Source of the DNA: Blastobasis lacticolella
Lineage: Eukaryota; Arthropoda; Insecta; Lepidoptera; Blastobasidae
Length of the DNA: 64,000 bases
Reading direction: 5' to 3'
NCBI GenBank assembly: GCA_905147135.1
Contig: LR990044.1
Coordinates: forward strand, 15,876,122 to 15,940,121
Shown here: positions 12,509 to 24,500 of the stretch, one piece after another
How positions within the stretch are numbered: the first letter of the stretch is position 1
Layout: every line of letters starts with the position of its first letter
Program-made: the position numbers and the translations under genes
Notes under the pieces: model-generated
Database searches by the model: none
The model's input: only the letters and a program-made list of their open reading frames with translations
What the model was told of the DNA's origin: nothing

Positions 12509-13565
12509 CTGCCGCACAAAATTAAAACGCAGTAAGTGCATTTTCCTAGTTTTGAGAAAAACGCGTTTGCAGTACAGGTTTTTATTTTTGATGTAACAAG
12601 TTATGTTTTGTCAAAAAGAACGGTTGAAATTACTTTTCTGGTAGAAAAAAACGAGCAGATTATGATTTTAACATTAAAATAGAAGATTTTTAATTATTTA
12701 AGGGAGATATTACCGGAAAACAATTAGAGTTGTGGAAACGTCATGTAAAATGTACACGTTCTCAACCCATAAACGCAGTGAGTTCTGTTACTTACTGCGG
12801 TTATGCTAAAGGAACAGCCAATAGCCGCGGCAAAGCGCTGCAGTGGGATCACTTACTGCGTTATTAGTAAGGAACCAAAGTAAATTAAGATATTTCATGA
12901 ATATTGAATGAATGAATATTTCATAATTTATTAAGAAGAATTTATGCATTTTATTACAGTAGCTGTTTTTATTATAAACAAATGATTTTTTGCCAAACTC
13001 TTCCAGGAAATGAATAAATAATATCGTCTGGTTTATTGAGTCAATAAGTTTATGAGATTAAAACAAATTTTAGGCTCTAAAAATAAAGTAATTAGGTTTT
13101 CACTTACTAGAAATAATAATCACATTGAAAAGAACAATTTAAATTCTTTGAGATCAATATAGAAAACCCACGCAGTCTTCCAAATCAAATAGGAATATAT
13201 ATATATAGCTACTTAAAAATGAAGTACCTAACTATTTTTAACAAACAAACGAAAAGTTTCGAGAAATAACAACTACGGTAAGCAATTTTAGTTTCTGTAT
13301 TGGTTTTGAGCATTTCAGTCTTTACTTCTTTCATCTTCTCTTTCATCTTTCATGAGATTACACGAAAGAAATAAAAATTTAAATGCTGGACACAAATACA
13401 ATAATTATAGAGATAATTAACTTTACACTTAACAAAGACCAAACAGTCATATAGTAATGTTTAACAAAGCAACAAGTAAGTTTTAAAATTAAGAAATGTC
13501 GTAATCTATAAAAAAATTCATAGTCTTTAATAGACTTAATTTTACTTCAAATTGGAACGTTTTTT

Positions 13566-13690
13566 ATACCACTACGATGGCAAACAAGCTTGCGGCCTGC
13601 CCGATTGTAAGCAGTTACCGTAACCTATGGACGTCTGCACTCACGTACTTCTTACCCTGTAGAAACCTTACACCTTTAAAAGGGAATGTA
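13566..13690 (-). mobile_element. LINE 3' tail fragment inside the 2-kb DNA element
   Basis: GCAAACAAGCTTGCGGCCTG to CCTTACACCTTT is the reverse complement of the same LINE tail family as at 24.2 and 62.5 kb. Confidence 0.65.
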
Positions 13691-13942
13691 TAGTTACTTA
13701 GGAATTGAGTACCTAACTATTGTTAAGAAACAAACGAGTTGTTTAGAAAAATAGCAACTGCGGTAAGATGTGTTAACTTCTGTATTTGTTTTGAGCATTT
13801 TTATCTTTACTCCTATTTCATGACCCTACATAAAAGGGGTGAAGGCTGAAATGCTCAAACTTCACGTTTAGTAATTCTACGTAAGTAGTAATTATACTTT
13901 GGACGAAGCATTATTGTGAATTACATTGTATTGTTATTTAAT

Positions 13943-13988
13943 AGAGCGTCAGTATCCGAGCGGTTTGGGTATCCGACTCGTAACTTCC
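13943..13988 (+). repeat. SINE head fragment
   Basis: AGCGTCAGTATCCGAGCGGT...CCGACTCGTAA is the tRNA-like 5' head only. Confidence 0.65.
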
Positions 13989-14519
13989 ATTAACATTAGG
14001 ATGATCATATTCTAGCATTGGGCATTGCTTTTACAATATTGGCTTTCTTTTTTAATTTGCTTAACAATTTACGTCTTTGAAGCAGATATGTTTTACTTTC
14101 TTACATCCTTTTGAACTTTTCACACTTGTTGTCATTCAATAATAACTATCAACTAGGTTTAGGTTAGGTTAGTTAATGTCCTTACTGCGTTTATACTAAG
14201 TATTTCGACCAAAGTTATTTTCTCACTTACGTAAAAAATGTCTTTGTTGCACCTACTGCGTATATGCTAAGCGTATCTTAAATTTGGGTTAAGATTTTAT
14301 TTATTTCTTTGCAGCATCATCACTCTCTGCGTTAATGTTATGCACTTGCTACTTATTTATACTCTTATAGCTTATATTTTTTTTGTTTCCAGAGTAGGTA
14401 TCAAAAACGGGTCTTTGATTCGAGTAGATCACGTTTCCCTGATTCCGTATCCCCAATATAAATATAATAAACCCAAAAGTGAAAAAATGCACTTACTGCA
14501 TTTTAAATTTGTGCGGCAG

Positions 14520-14612
14520 TATTGCAAACGTCCACAGGCTGCGGTGACTGCTTACTATCAAGCAAGCCGTAAGCTTGTTTGCCATCATAGCGGTATAAAA
14601 AAATACAACCTG
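14520..14612 (+). mobile_element. Right part of the split LINE 3' tail
   Basis: TATTGCAAACGTCC...GCTGCGGTGACTGCTTAC...GCTTGTTTGCCA...GGTATAAAAAAAT matches the end of the 62-kb LINE. Confidence 0.75.
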
Positions 14613-14667
14613 TAGAATAAATAAAAAAAATATATTCATGGTCATGTAAATATATTCACGTGTTATT

Positions 14668-14778
14668 CACGAGGTGAGCAACGCATTGGCGATACTCTTG
14701 GTGTCGCTAATGTCAATAGGCAGTGGTGACTACTTTCCATCAGGTGGCCCGCTTGCCTATTTGCCTATCGTATGACAT
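14668..14778 (+). mobile_element. LINE tail, GGTGGCCCGC family
   Basis: GCAACGCATTGGCGATACTC...GGCAGTGGTGACTACTTTCC...CAGGTGGCCCGCTTGCC recurs at 22.4 and 30.4 kb and inverted at 24.0 kb. It is a typical LINE 3' end in insect genomes (family inferred). Confidence 0.7.
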
Positions 14779-14779
14779 A

Positions 14780-15405
14780 AAAAAGAAATTAATACATGCA
14801 ATAACACTACTAGTAGTTACGCTGAAACTTACTTGTAGTCCTTGTAGTTAGTAGTTTTTCTTGTAGTTCTTCTTGTCCTAGCTCTTAAAAAAATAAATTT
14901 TGGACATACCTAAACAATGTTATTGTTATAGGTAACGAATTTTATAAAGGTTCTTTGTCGAACTGAATAAAGTTGGCACCTTTCGCCATAGCTTTGCAAA
15001 AGGCTCGCACACCCCAGGGCCATCGCCAAATTACCCCGGATAATTTCAGGGAGTTTCAGTAATCTAAAAACTTATGCCGTATCGGTTTTATGAAGAAACT
15101 TGGTGCGGAATCTGGCTTTTATTTACTTTTAAGTCACTGTTATTTCTTGGGAACATTTAACCGATTAACATAGAAACCCTACCAACGTCTCTATGCCATT
15201 CGCTTGAAGGTTTATATTGGCGCAGAATGTAAAAAAGGGGACGAGGGACTGTTAGATAAGCTGTTAGAAAACATTTTCAGTGTGACAAGTTGTTGTCGAA
15301 ATCAACAAGATGTCAACATTTTTGTTGAATTTTGGAACCCGCAATATGCTCAGCAATGTATTTCTGGTTTATAATAAATTTTGAGTAGGTATACCTCCTT
15401 GCCGG
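14780..15405. other. No gene seen
   Basis: A few GTAGT repeats near 14810-14870 and otherwise unremarkable sequence. Confidence 0.4.
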
Positions 15406-15411
15406 CCTCCA

Positions 15412-15672
15412 GGCCGTGTGGTGTCCGGCAGAGTAGAATAGCAGCAACCCCTTACACTCATGGGTGTCGTACAAGGCGACTAATGTTTTCGAGACAAAAG
15501 ATCAAGAGTCTCCGTAGTGTGGAAAATGGGCAGCAGCATTTTCCATTGTTACATTTAAACACTGCGATCTCCAACCCGCCTGCCAAACGTGGAGATTATG
15601 GCAATAACCTCCCCTTTCGTGGGAGAGGCCGTAAGTCCTGCAGTGGACTGTGACGGGCTGTGTTGATAATGA
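15412..15672 (+). repeat. GAT-tailed repeat family, full copy
   Basis: It runs from GGCCGTGTGGTGTCCGGCAG to GGACTGTGACGGGCTGTGTT. An open frame of 90 codons across it is a by-product of the repeat. Confidence 0.85.
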
Positions 15673-15779
15673 TACCTCCTTGGATCGATCATATTGAAGA
15701 GCGCCCGTTGCGCGCTAATATACTTCGTTACGTAGAAATGTATATAATTTGAAGAGCGCCCTGTGCATTTAATAAAGAA

Positions 15780-16192
15780 GCATGCAAAGAAGATATTTTG
15801 TGACCTGCGGTTGATTAAGGCTAAGCTGCAGAGCCTCGAACATCGGCGTAGGGTTGCGCGTCTGTCGGTCTTCTACAGGTTGCATTTCGGAGAGTGTGCG
15901 AAGCAGCTGCACGACCTCATTCCGCCGGCCCTTTTCCGCCATCGGCAGACGCGATCCGGGCGAGCGCTTCATCCTTATGTCGTTGATCTTCCAGCCATCC
16001 GCACGAGTCGTTTTGGCTAGACCTTTATAATGCGTTGCCTGCGAGTGTGTCCCCTGATCAATATAATCTGGATGCCTTCAAGGCAAGAGAGAATAGGCTG
16101 TTCCAAGACGGGCATGCTTCATCTTCGGCCGCATCGTCACTTACCAACAGGTGAGATGGCGGTCAAATGCCTGTCTTGTCATAATATAAAAA
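15780..16192 (+). mobile_element. LINE ORF2 3' end
   Basis: Translation gives LQSLEHRRRVARLSVFYRLH, FGECAKQLHDLIPPALF and ALHPYVVDLPAIRTSRFG. After a frameshift come LPASVFP-like residues and a TAAAAAAAT tail. This is the terminal segment of a Jockey/CR1-like ORF2, paralogous to the 11.2-kb copy. Confidence 0.8.
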
Positions 16193-16199
16193 AAATAAT

Positions 16200-17060
16200 T
16201 AATCATGATAAAATATAGGAACCTACAAACGTACATTTTATTTAAAAGAAATGTAGAGGTACAATTTGACACTATGTGACCCCTATGTTTTTACGAATAT
16301 AATTAGGCGATTTAAGCTTATACTGCATAAGGAACTACATTTTTTTATACCACTAAGGTCGTTTATAAATGAAACATGATTTGATGATTATGTAGATAAG
16401 TTTCATCTCGCTTCGCTCTCATTGATTTTTTAAAGTTCTTCTCTACTTTTATTACAATCAGACGCAGTCTTTTTAGGCAGCCACAACGTAAAAAATTTCG
16501 AGTTCGTTCGCTCACTCATTAATTTATATACGTACTTATATGACAATCATGCAATCTTTTTAGGTTTAATCTTAACTGCGCTTGTTTTTTAATTGATTTG
16601 TGCATATTTTTTTTAACAATATGTAATTTTGACGAATTTAAAAGGTTTACTCCTCAACTAGGTATCTAAGTTATGAATAAGTGCAGTGCGGCTCGCCTTC
16701 ACTCCGTTTTTCCACTATGTGGCCCTTGCCAATGAAAAGGTTGCCCACGTCTAATATAAAGAGATAACATCCACGCGTTACTGACCCCGTAAAAATCTTT
16801 ACATAATACCCGTGAACATGATAAGATCTCGCGAACCTTTTTTGCAAAAGTGCATTCATGGCGTGTTCGCGAGTTCTGGATACACCTACCTATAAATGAT
16901 TAACCTTATAAAAATTATAAATATATAATATGTGGGTAGCTCCACATCTTACAAACATTGGCGACTACCTTATTACCGCCAAAGTGGTGTCTCCGAGTGG
17001 ATCCTTAGGTCTTCTCTACCTCATGCTGCAAACAGCAGTTACAGCCCCTAGCTAGACCAT
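16200..17060. other. AT-rich, no gene; two GAGCGAAC-like repeat units
   Basis: At 16403-16430 (CATCTCGCTTCGCTCTCATT) and 16499-16522 (AGTTCGTTCGCTCACTCATT) are inverted units of the repeat that forms the 47-48 kb array. No coding signal. Confidence 0.45.
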
Positions 17061-17071
17061 TATAAGAGAAA

Positions 17072-17231
17072 GCGAGTTGAGCTGTTTCGCTGAGCTGCCT
17101 TGAGGGGAAGCCGTGCGGAGCCAAGCCGAGCTACGTTGGGCTGAGCCAAGCTGATCCGAGCTTAGCTGATAGAAATGCTGAGCTGTACTGTTTAAATGCT
17201 GTGCTGAATTAAGTGCTGAGCTGAGCTGTGT
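17072..17231. repeat. Degenerate GAGCT/GCTGA short tandem array
   Basis: Units such as GAGCTG, GCTGAGC, GCCGAGC and GCTGATC recur about every 5-10 bases over about 160 bp. It keeps long open frames on the minus strand with no protein resemblance. Confidence 0.7.
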
Positions 17232-17239
17232 CATAAAAT

Positions 17240-18930
17240 TGATCATTAATTTGTCACATGGGAATTAATTGCGATTAGTTTAATTGAAATATTAGATAAT
17301 AAAGTATTGTGTTGATTTATTTTAGGGGTCATGTGTGTATTCTGTTTGATTATTTTTCGTTAAAAGGGCGGGTATCGTGTTGCGGTGACGTGGTGGAGCT
17401 AGATTGGGTTTGAGCGTACAGAGATCGATCGGTATTTTTGTGCTGATGAAGTTGTCATAAAATAATAAAATTATTCTCCCTTCTGTTTACACCATAGTCG
17501 GCACGGACACTTGCTTCTTGGTCACAATCTCACGACCATTGACACGTACTTCTTGGTTGTTCATCTATGGTCTCTGAATGTGTCCACCCAGTCTCGACGC
17601 TCGGTGTACTCGGGGACAGCATCTCTTCCAGCGGCGACATCTATCGTTCCAATAGGAAAGTTTAACAATACTCATCATTCGAATACACAAGCACATAGTT
17701 AGTAAGCACCGTAGCTAAATGGCGCTGGTCAAGGCAGTCCAAATCTCAACTTTCCGTATAAACCTACCTCGCTCTAGTCTTCTACTTCCGACGATCATCT
17801 GCCGGATCCGTGGTCCCCTGGTCCGGCCAGGTGGTAACTTTCCACTAACCATAATATCTTCGCATGCCAATATTGACGGCTACCATATCCCTTATCTGCC
17901 AAAATACAATCGCTATTATTTTATTTTTTATTATTATCTTTGACATAATAAAAAAGAAGGCTTGCATTGAATGCATTTTTTATGCATTGGCATGCATTAA
18001 TCCGTTAGAAATGTTTTTTTTTTGTAAAATTTTATCGCTTCTTCGAAATTTGCGCGAGCGAAGTCGCGGACGAGATCTAGTTCCACTCCTGTTCCCAGAG
18101 ATTTGCTCTCCTGGTTTTATTTCACAATTTAAACTGTAAACTGTGTATACAAAGCCAAGTCCACAAATAAAAATACTGGCGAGACTCAAAAGTGTTAGGC
18201 GACAATTCACACAGTGATATCGGGGGTCGTATATTGCAATATTGTGGGATTTTTGCTCTCGTACCTCGGATTGAGGTTGATCTAGTCTGAGCTCGGTCAG
18301 TTATGAGTTATTGCCTTTTGCGGAGAGCTTACACACCTACCGATGACTGGACTGGACTCAGGGTCTGTGAAAATATATATTACCTACGTCTCCTTAGTAG
18401 AGGACTAGCTAGATCTTGGATGGTTAGTGATAAACTGACAAAAAGTAGTAGAGAATGGTAAAGAAGGAACATTATGATGACCATTTCGTTATGAGTGGAG
18501 GTTTTAATACCGTAAACCGTTTTAATATGTACATTTTGACACAGTGAACAATGTGAATCTAAAGGGAAAACCGAACTTTCTAAGACAATGCATTCGCGAC
18601 TCCCCGGCTGTTGCGAGGGTCTTTGGGCGACAGGATCACTTTACATCTGGTGACCCTAGGGTGACCCGCTCGTTCGTATACCTCACTCTTTTATAAATAA
18701 CTAAACTGGAGCATCTTTACACTCAATTATTAGATTTTAACCGACTTAAAAAAGGAGCACGTTCTCAATTTGACTGAATGTCCTTTTTTCGAATACCTAC
18801 CTACCTATAATATGCCTAGATGAGTAAAATAAAACATTTTCATTCAATATTAGCCCGTAGTGTATCTGTATTTCAACTTGCGGTATAATCACACGGAACT
18901 CTAGAGAGTACCACGTTATGGCACTTTATT
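17240..18930. other. No gene seen
   Basis: Several overlapping short open frames on both strands without recognisable motifs. GCGCGAGCGAAGTCGCGGACG at 18051-18071 is a phrase seen in dispersed insect repeats. Confidence 0.4.
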
Positions 18931-18937
18931 GCTTTAA

Positions 18938-19028
18938 AGGGCTAATAAAATGCGAGTCCCGTTTGTCTCCGGATTAGTTAAATGGTCCGCAAGTACACTG
19001 CCATGCGGGGACTATTAGGACTTGCAGA
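18938..19028 (+). repeat. Dispersed repeat, copy 1
   Basis: GCTAATAAAATGCGAGTCCC and GTTTGTCTCCGG...GGACTTGCA recur at 25077-25167 with about 85% identity by eye. Confidence 0.65.
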
Positions 19029-19251
19029 TTATTTAAAACTGTAGGTAGGTGGTATAGTTCACTGCAGTATCTATATCTACTATTAAAACTACTATTCAAT
19101 TTATAGTAAAAAACAAAGTCGCTTCCCTTCCCTTCTTTGTACGCTCTTTTAAACTATGCAACGGACTTTAATGCGGTTTTTAACAATAAATAGAGTGATT
19201 TAAGAGGAAGGTTTATAAGCAAGAAAAAAGGGTAGATAGGGTTGCTAATAA

Positions 19252-20066
19252 TAACAGTGACTGTCACCAACGTACTCCAGTTTGAAGATATATTTTAAAG
19301 GTTTGGAATATAGAGGCATAGAAGGAGCCTACTCACAGCGGAAGTCATAATCTATACTTTGTTTCCTTTTTTAATAGTGCATATAACGTGTTTAAAAGGG
19401 AAGGCAATAAGTCATCAAATACCTCTCCATAACCACTGCTATTTTTAAATTTTGTGGCCTTTTTGTATCAGGTCCTTACCCATGAAATTGTTGTTTTGTA
19501 TGGCGAGAATGACAGAAACTGAAATTTTTATACAATCCAATTATTCGATTTCTTGGAAATGGCAAATCCGATTACAATGAAAAATTGTAGTTACAATCAG
19601 AGAACATTAAGCTAAGTAGTGCATATCATTTCATTGTGATAACTACTTTGTTAATAAAATTATACCTGATTTAAGTGGCAAAATTGACGACAACTGGGAA
19701 GTGGTATTTTCAAATCCCAATAAAAACTTTAAAACATATTTTTATATTAATTTGAGAGACTATCTATCTGGCTATCTAAATATACTGTATTTTCGAAATT
19801 AAGTATTAATTTTAATATGTTATGTACAATTAAAATTTACAAATATATACTTGCGAAAAAACGCCAATTTCACAGGTAAGGACCTAATATAACATTGAGT
19901 AAATTGCCTAGAGTTGTGACAGAGTGATAGTGTACTGTACATAGGTCGAGGCTCCATCTAGCTCTATATCCAATATCTTTAGTAGGATTCATCTATGCTC
20001 TATATTCAAAATCTTTGAAATGTGTTCTGAAACTGGAGTACGTTGGTGATTGACATGACATTTTAA
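19252..20066. mobile_element. Inverted-repeat element with a nested inner element
   Basis: Outer arms: CACCAACGTACTCCAGTTT at 19263 is mirrored by AAACTGGAGTACGTTGGTG near 20030-20048, with homology extending inward through the ATATAGA...CATAGA phrase. Inner arms: GGTCCTTACCCATGAAATTG at 19471 is mirrored at 19865-19884. The two arm sets are nearly concentric. There is no ORF, so this is a non-autonomous DNA element or fold-back structure. Confidence 0.65.
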
Positions 20067-20355
20067 AATGACGACCTGTAGCTTTAGCCACCGGGTTGCG
20101 CTATACATGAGGAAGTTTGAATTTCAACGAAATCACTTTGAAAATAACTTCTGATTTGTCAGAGTTGACTATATTCTCGACATAACTATATATCTAGCTA
20201 CATCGACACTAAAACTTATCTCCTATGTTGGTCTAGCCTAGACGATATTAAATTTTTGAAATGCCCCGTCAATAGCACAAATCGAGGAAGCTATAAGGGA
20301 ATCCAATACGCATTCTTCCCGCGACGTCTGTCTCATATTCCTTAAATACTTATGG

Positions 20356-20641
20356 TCATCTTGGCTCTCGTGCGGGAGGGCCCGGTGTCCGTCTTGACCA
20401 TGATCCAGGATTTGGCAGATCCATCAATCAGTGGAGCGACTGTCATTTGACCTGCGTGACCCAGTTAACAGTGGAACCTGACCAGAACGGATCATGGTTA
20501 CACATTCAATCGCCTGAATTTATCATCATATTTCCTTCTAAAAAAACAAACTAAAAAAAGAGTCATTAGTGCATGGCGGACCCGAACCCGGTTCTTCTCG
20601 CTTACTAGTCGGACCCCTTAACCACTCGGCCAATGACGTTC
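20356..20641 (-). repeat. tRNA-derived SINE, near full length
   Basis: Reverse complement of the family: CTCTCGTGCGGGAGG tail side, GTCCGTCTTGACCATGATCC, CATGGTTACACATTC, then the tRNA-like head ending ACCACTCGGCCAATGACGTT. It is diverged from the others. Confidence 0.8.
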
Positions 20642-20671
20642 TTATTCTATCATTACCTCTACCTACACATT

Positions 20672-20725
20672 ATTATAAGCTGTATCCAGCAGTGGACTAG
20701 AGTGGGCTGTTGATGATCTATGCAG
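20672..20725 (+). repeat. LINE-tail fragment
   Basis: GCTGTATCCAGCAGTGGACT...GGCTGTTGATGAT resembles the end of RTE-type elements (compare 24.78 and 41.36 kb). Confidence 0.45.
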
Positions 20726-20729
20726 GTAA

Positions 20730-22300
20730 TTTTGCTATCCATTTCCGCTATCGTGTATCATTTCACGGCTTTACAGCTTTTAGATACGAGTACACTAAAA
20801 AAATAAGTACAGGACTGAAATGCCAATGACAAAACTGCATTTTAAAATTTTGATTTATTTTAGCTAGTAAGCAGCTTAGCAGATACTTACCTATAATCTA
20901 TTAGTAAATATAACACGCGCAGGTTTAGTTCAAAGTAAGGGTGATATTTTTCTGAAGACGACGCTGTTTATATATTTCGTTAACAAGTATTGAGAATAAA
21001 AAATATAAATACAAACCCGAAACCCCATTCGGAGTATTCCAGCGACTTGCCAGTGTTGTAAATATAATTCACGTTCAGCTCGGGCCCCGGTTTATTACCG
21101 GTTTAATAAATGACCAAAATTGCCAAGGGCCACGACCCTTACTCATAATTATTTCCTTATTAGTTCCATGGAGTGGTGCGCCACCTGTGCGCGACGTTTG
21201 GTCCACGGATCATTTTTATATTTTCTTCCTGAGCCACGACTTAGCCGCGTTCCGCTTTTTTTAAAAGGCGATTTAATGAATATTTTTCCTAGCTTTTATT
21301 AAAATTGGTTCTATAGTTTAGATAATATTTGAGTGTTAGTAAAGTTGGTCGGGGGTATTCCGACGTTTTTCAACCCCTGACGTAAAAAAGCGCGTTATAG
21401 GTTTGACGCATGTATCTGTGGATCTGTGTGTCTGTCCGTGGTATCCAAAGAGCAGTCAAATATTGACAGTCTATAGAGAGGCTTTTGACGGCTTTTTCAT
21501 GTTTTACAATTTCATATTTTTCATCTTTCTCCAATTAATTGTCGTATTGTAGCAATAAGATAGAATTGAGCTCGCTCATTTACATTGAAATCTCGAATGA
21601 TACTGCCTATAGGTGTACTGAACCTATCAGTAGGTGCGTGCAAGGTCTACCCACCTCTGTAGGCAACCCAACTTTCGATAACGAACCCTGGGTGTTCCGA
21701 CCCTTAAGTAGGTATATGTAGGATCTGCATATTTTGTTGTATTATCGGGAAAAATTATAGAATCTTCATCCAAAGACGATTACAACAAAAACCGGAATGT
21801 TAAAATTGAAAGAAACCTAATCCTTTGCAAAATATAGCGTCTCATGTTAGAGATTTATAGTTTGCCGTAAAAAATAAAAAGTTACTCCGCTAAGTCGACG
21901 CTTCGGGATGCTTTCGACAAATGGTGGTATCTATCAAAATAACGATAGGCACTTCGAGGTTAAGAATACTTTTGCGATAGGATGGGTAATGGCGATGACC
22001 GCGCCCAGGATTCCCATAACGAGCACACATGCATCATCCTGGTATAAAGGATGAGCTTGAGTCTCCACTCCTCAATACTTGCTATCTTAGTGACTCTTGA
22101 CTTAACCCTGTATTGGTCGTGCGGATGACAATAGTCATGCACACAGCTAAACATGCCGTTTTTGTATCAACAAATTCGGAACACACTTTTAAGTTTTTTT
22201 ATGCTACACATTGCCGGGACATTAACGTCAAGATGATGAATATTACTTAAAGTCACACATTACATCTATACGCTCTGTTCACTTTTCTAACACGTTGAAC
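20730..22300. other. Non-coding stretch; dispersed-repeat patch at 21340-21440
   Basis: At 21340-21440 a sequence with CAACCCCTGACG, a TTATAGGTTTGACGCATG phrase and a TCTGTGTGTCTGTCC run matches the style of a widespread insect dispersed repeat. No gene seen. Confidence 0.4.
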
Positions 22301-22324
22301 TTATTTCAACAGTCATCCGTTGAA

Positions 22325-22590
22325 GGATGTACATTTTAATTTGGTACAATAAAGATTACATCAATCAATCAAGGATTGTGTTAAATTCGGATGTGAAATG
22401 AGCCTCCAGCCTGCCTTTGTTCCAGTGTTTCCTTTGGACTATGACATGGGATCGTTCAAGAGGTATAGTAGAGGTCTCCTTAGAGGCGGACAACGCATTG
22501 GTAGCACCCCTGGTGTTGCTGATGTCCATAGGCGGCGGTGCCACTTTTCATCAGGTGGCCCGCATGCCTGTTTGTCTGCCGGATAATATA
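22325..22590 (+). mobile_element. LINE tails: TCAA-repeat end followed by a GGTGGCCCGC-family end
   Basis: GTACAATAAAGATTACATCA followed by a TCAA repeat (22346-22374) is a LINE 3' terminus. From 22391 a second tail carries CATAGGCGGCGGTGCCACTT and CAGGTGGCCCGCATGCCTG. Confidence 0.65.
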
Positions 22591-22867
22591 AAAAACAATT
22601 ACAAAATAAAAATATGGCAGACTAATTATTGTTCCCAGTAACACTTGCACCACCAAGACAAACCAAACGACGCAAAATTGACTTAATCGGTTCATCTGGT
22701 TAGTTATAAGGGGACAAAGAAACAGACAAATACAAACATACATACATAATGGCCAGACACATAACCCCACCTTTTGGACTACGCCGCAGTCGGGGTAGTA
22801 GTTATCACGCTTTCACCATATTGTGGCACATATTTACCGAAAATATAATGGTATCACTAACTATATA

Positions 22868-23229
22868 CAGTGTGGGCCCTGTAACAAGAGCAAAAAATTA
22901 ATATATGGACCCTTTAACTAATCGATAACTAAGTCCACGTGGTTTTAATTTTATAAAATGAAAATAAATTTATTATTATTTTCAAACAAAATTAATCAAG
23001 CCAGCAATGTCCAGTCGGTATACTTAACATTGATATTACGATCGTTTACGTCGCCCCAGTATGAAGGAATACCCGGTACCAAGACATCTAACGACAATTT
23101 CGCGATGACGAGATTTATTGATTTAAATTAATAATTCTTTGGAGCATTAGGATCAGCGGTCTAGGTTACTTCGGATACTCTAAAGAGTCTGCGTTTAAAT
23201 GTATTGCCCCTGTTACAGGCCCCACTCTG
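22868..23229. mobile_element. TA-flanked MITE, 362 bp
   Basis: Terminal repeats CAGTGTGGGCCCTGTAAC and, reversed, CAGAGTGGGGCCTGTAAC, with TA on both outer sides (22866-22867, 23230-23231). The TA duplication and CAGT ends fit Tc1/mariner-mobilised MITEs. No ORF. Confidence 0.8.
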
Positions 23230-23239
23230 TATGAGCTTT

Positions 23240-23930
23240 GTATACATATTATAAAACCTATAAACTAATTGCCTGAAATAAACTTTATATTATTATTATT
23301 ATATGTAATTTCCCGCGCTACTGTTAGCACTAAAATTTAGATAATTGAGGCAAAGAAAACTAGGTACATGACAGTAAATTCATTTCGCTATCACTCCGTC
23401 CCAGCTTCAAAATGTAATTCATTAATGTGAATTTCGTATCTGTGATATATGCTTTGCCATAGACGCGTTGGTTAACCTCGTAGTTAATTAAACGTTTGTT
23501 GTCAAGTTAACCTTTGAACTCCAGATACAATTATATAAAACAAATTCAGAATGCGTACATTAACCTCTCAAAATCTCAATACAATAGAAATCTAATACAG
23601 TGTCCTATTCTATTGTATCAACAAAGTAAATGCAGGTATTGTATGGTGATCAAGACAATATTGTATTATGGATGGTCGGTGGAGTACAGGACCGCTTGTG
23701 AGAACTACAAAGCTAAGATTTTTTGATCAAGTTGGTATGAAATCTCGTATTAGGGAAATCAATAATTAAGGAATGATGGAAAGTGGTTATGCGCTTATTA
23801 CATTGGGCTAAATTCAGTCGACTAAATTGAGAAGCAAAAAGCGTAAGTACAAATGAAAGTGGATTTTATAGCTCATAATATAAGGGTTCATTTTCACGCT
23901 CTTACGCGTGATACGCACGTGACGCGCGCT
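23240..23930. other. No gene seen
   Basis: AT-rich sequence; one 70-codon open frame has no motif. Confidence 0.4.
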
Positions 23931-23934
23931 TTTC

Positions 23935-24105
23935 TACTGATTTTAGATGACTGTATTTAGCCAAATGTAACATACCACTGCCCATAGACATTAGCAACAC
24001 CATAATAGGGTTTCGGCTAAACATGTTGCTTTGGCAGCAACGGGCCATCGCGTCTACTGCCAAACCCACGGTTCCCCAAATCCCCACCCCTTGAAGCATT
24101 GGAAA
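23935..24105 (-). mobile_element. LINE tail, GGTGGCCCGC family
   Basis: On the minus strand it reads GGGGAACCGTGGGTTTGGCA, then GTTGCTAATGTCTATGGGCA. The same order is found at 30312-30465 (+). Confidence 0.65.
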
Positions 24106-24221
24106 CCTTACTTACTGGCAGAAATATTATTTAAATTAATATTGTTTGGCTGTGGTATTCTGTACTACCCCAGTCGGGCTGCTACAGTTTTAACGGGACA
24201 CCCGTCTATGCCTACCTTTAA

Positions 24222-24500
24222 ACCACAAAGGTTGCAAACAAGCTTACGGCCTACCTGATGGTTAGCAGTCACTGCAGCCTATGGACGTTTGCAATACCAG
24301 GGGTATCACCCACGCGTTGCCAACATCGTAAAAACCTTTAACCCCTTTCTTGAAGAACTCCATGTTGTACTCTCCAGGGAAAATCTCTCCAGGTAGTTCA
24401 TTTCACAACCTGAGTGTGCGTGGGAGAAATACCCTTTGGAACCGTAGAGTTCGCGACCAATTAAGCTCTACGGTGTAAGGATGAACTCCCTGTCTACCTC
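24222..24500 (-). mobile_element. LINE 3' end (same family as 62 kb)
   Basis: The reverse complement contains GGAGAGTACAACATGGAGTT, AACGCGTGGGTGATACCCCT and GACTGCTAACCATCAGGTAG, in the order seen at 62.36-62.55 kb. Confidence 0.8.

Larger units (their letters stand above)
12509..14519. mobile_element. Non-autonomous DNA transposon, 2,011 bp, TIRs and TATT target duplication
   Basis: The ends are 36-bp terminal inverted repeats beginning CTGCCGCACAAA with 34 of 36 bases matching. TATT flanks both sides (12505-12508 and 14520-14523). The interrupted sequence is a LINE tail whose intact form (near 62,465) has a single TATT. Subterminal CTTACTGCG-type motifs occur at 12791, 12852, 14181, 14252, 14323 and 14492, and inverted at 12529 and 12774, as expected of transposase-binding sites. 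There is no transposase ORF. The interior carries a later LINE tail and a SINE head. The 4-bp duplication does not fix the superfamily. Confidence 0.8.

Noticed and set aside
14153..14176. Interstitial TTAGG arthropod telomere repeat
   Set aside because: Only about three imperfect units, inside the 2-kb DNA element; too short to mean anything.
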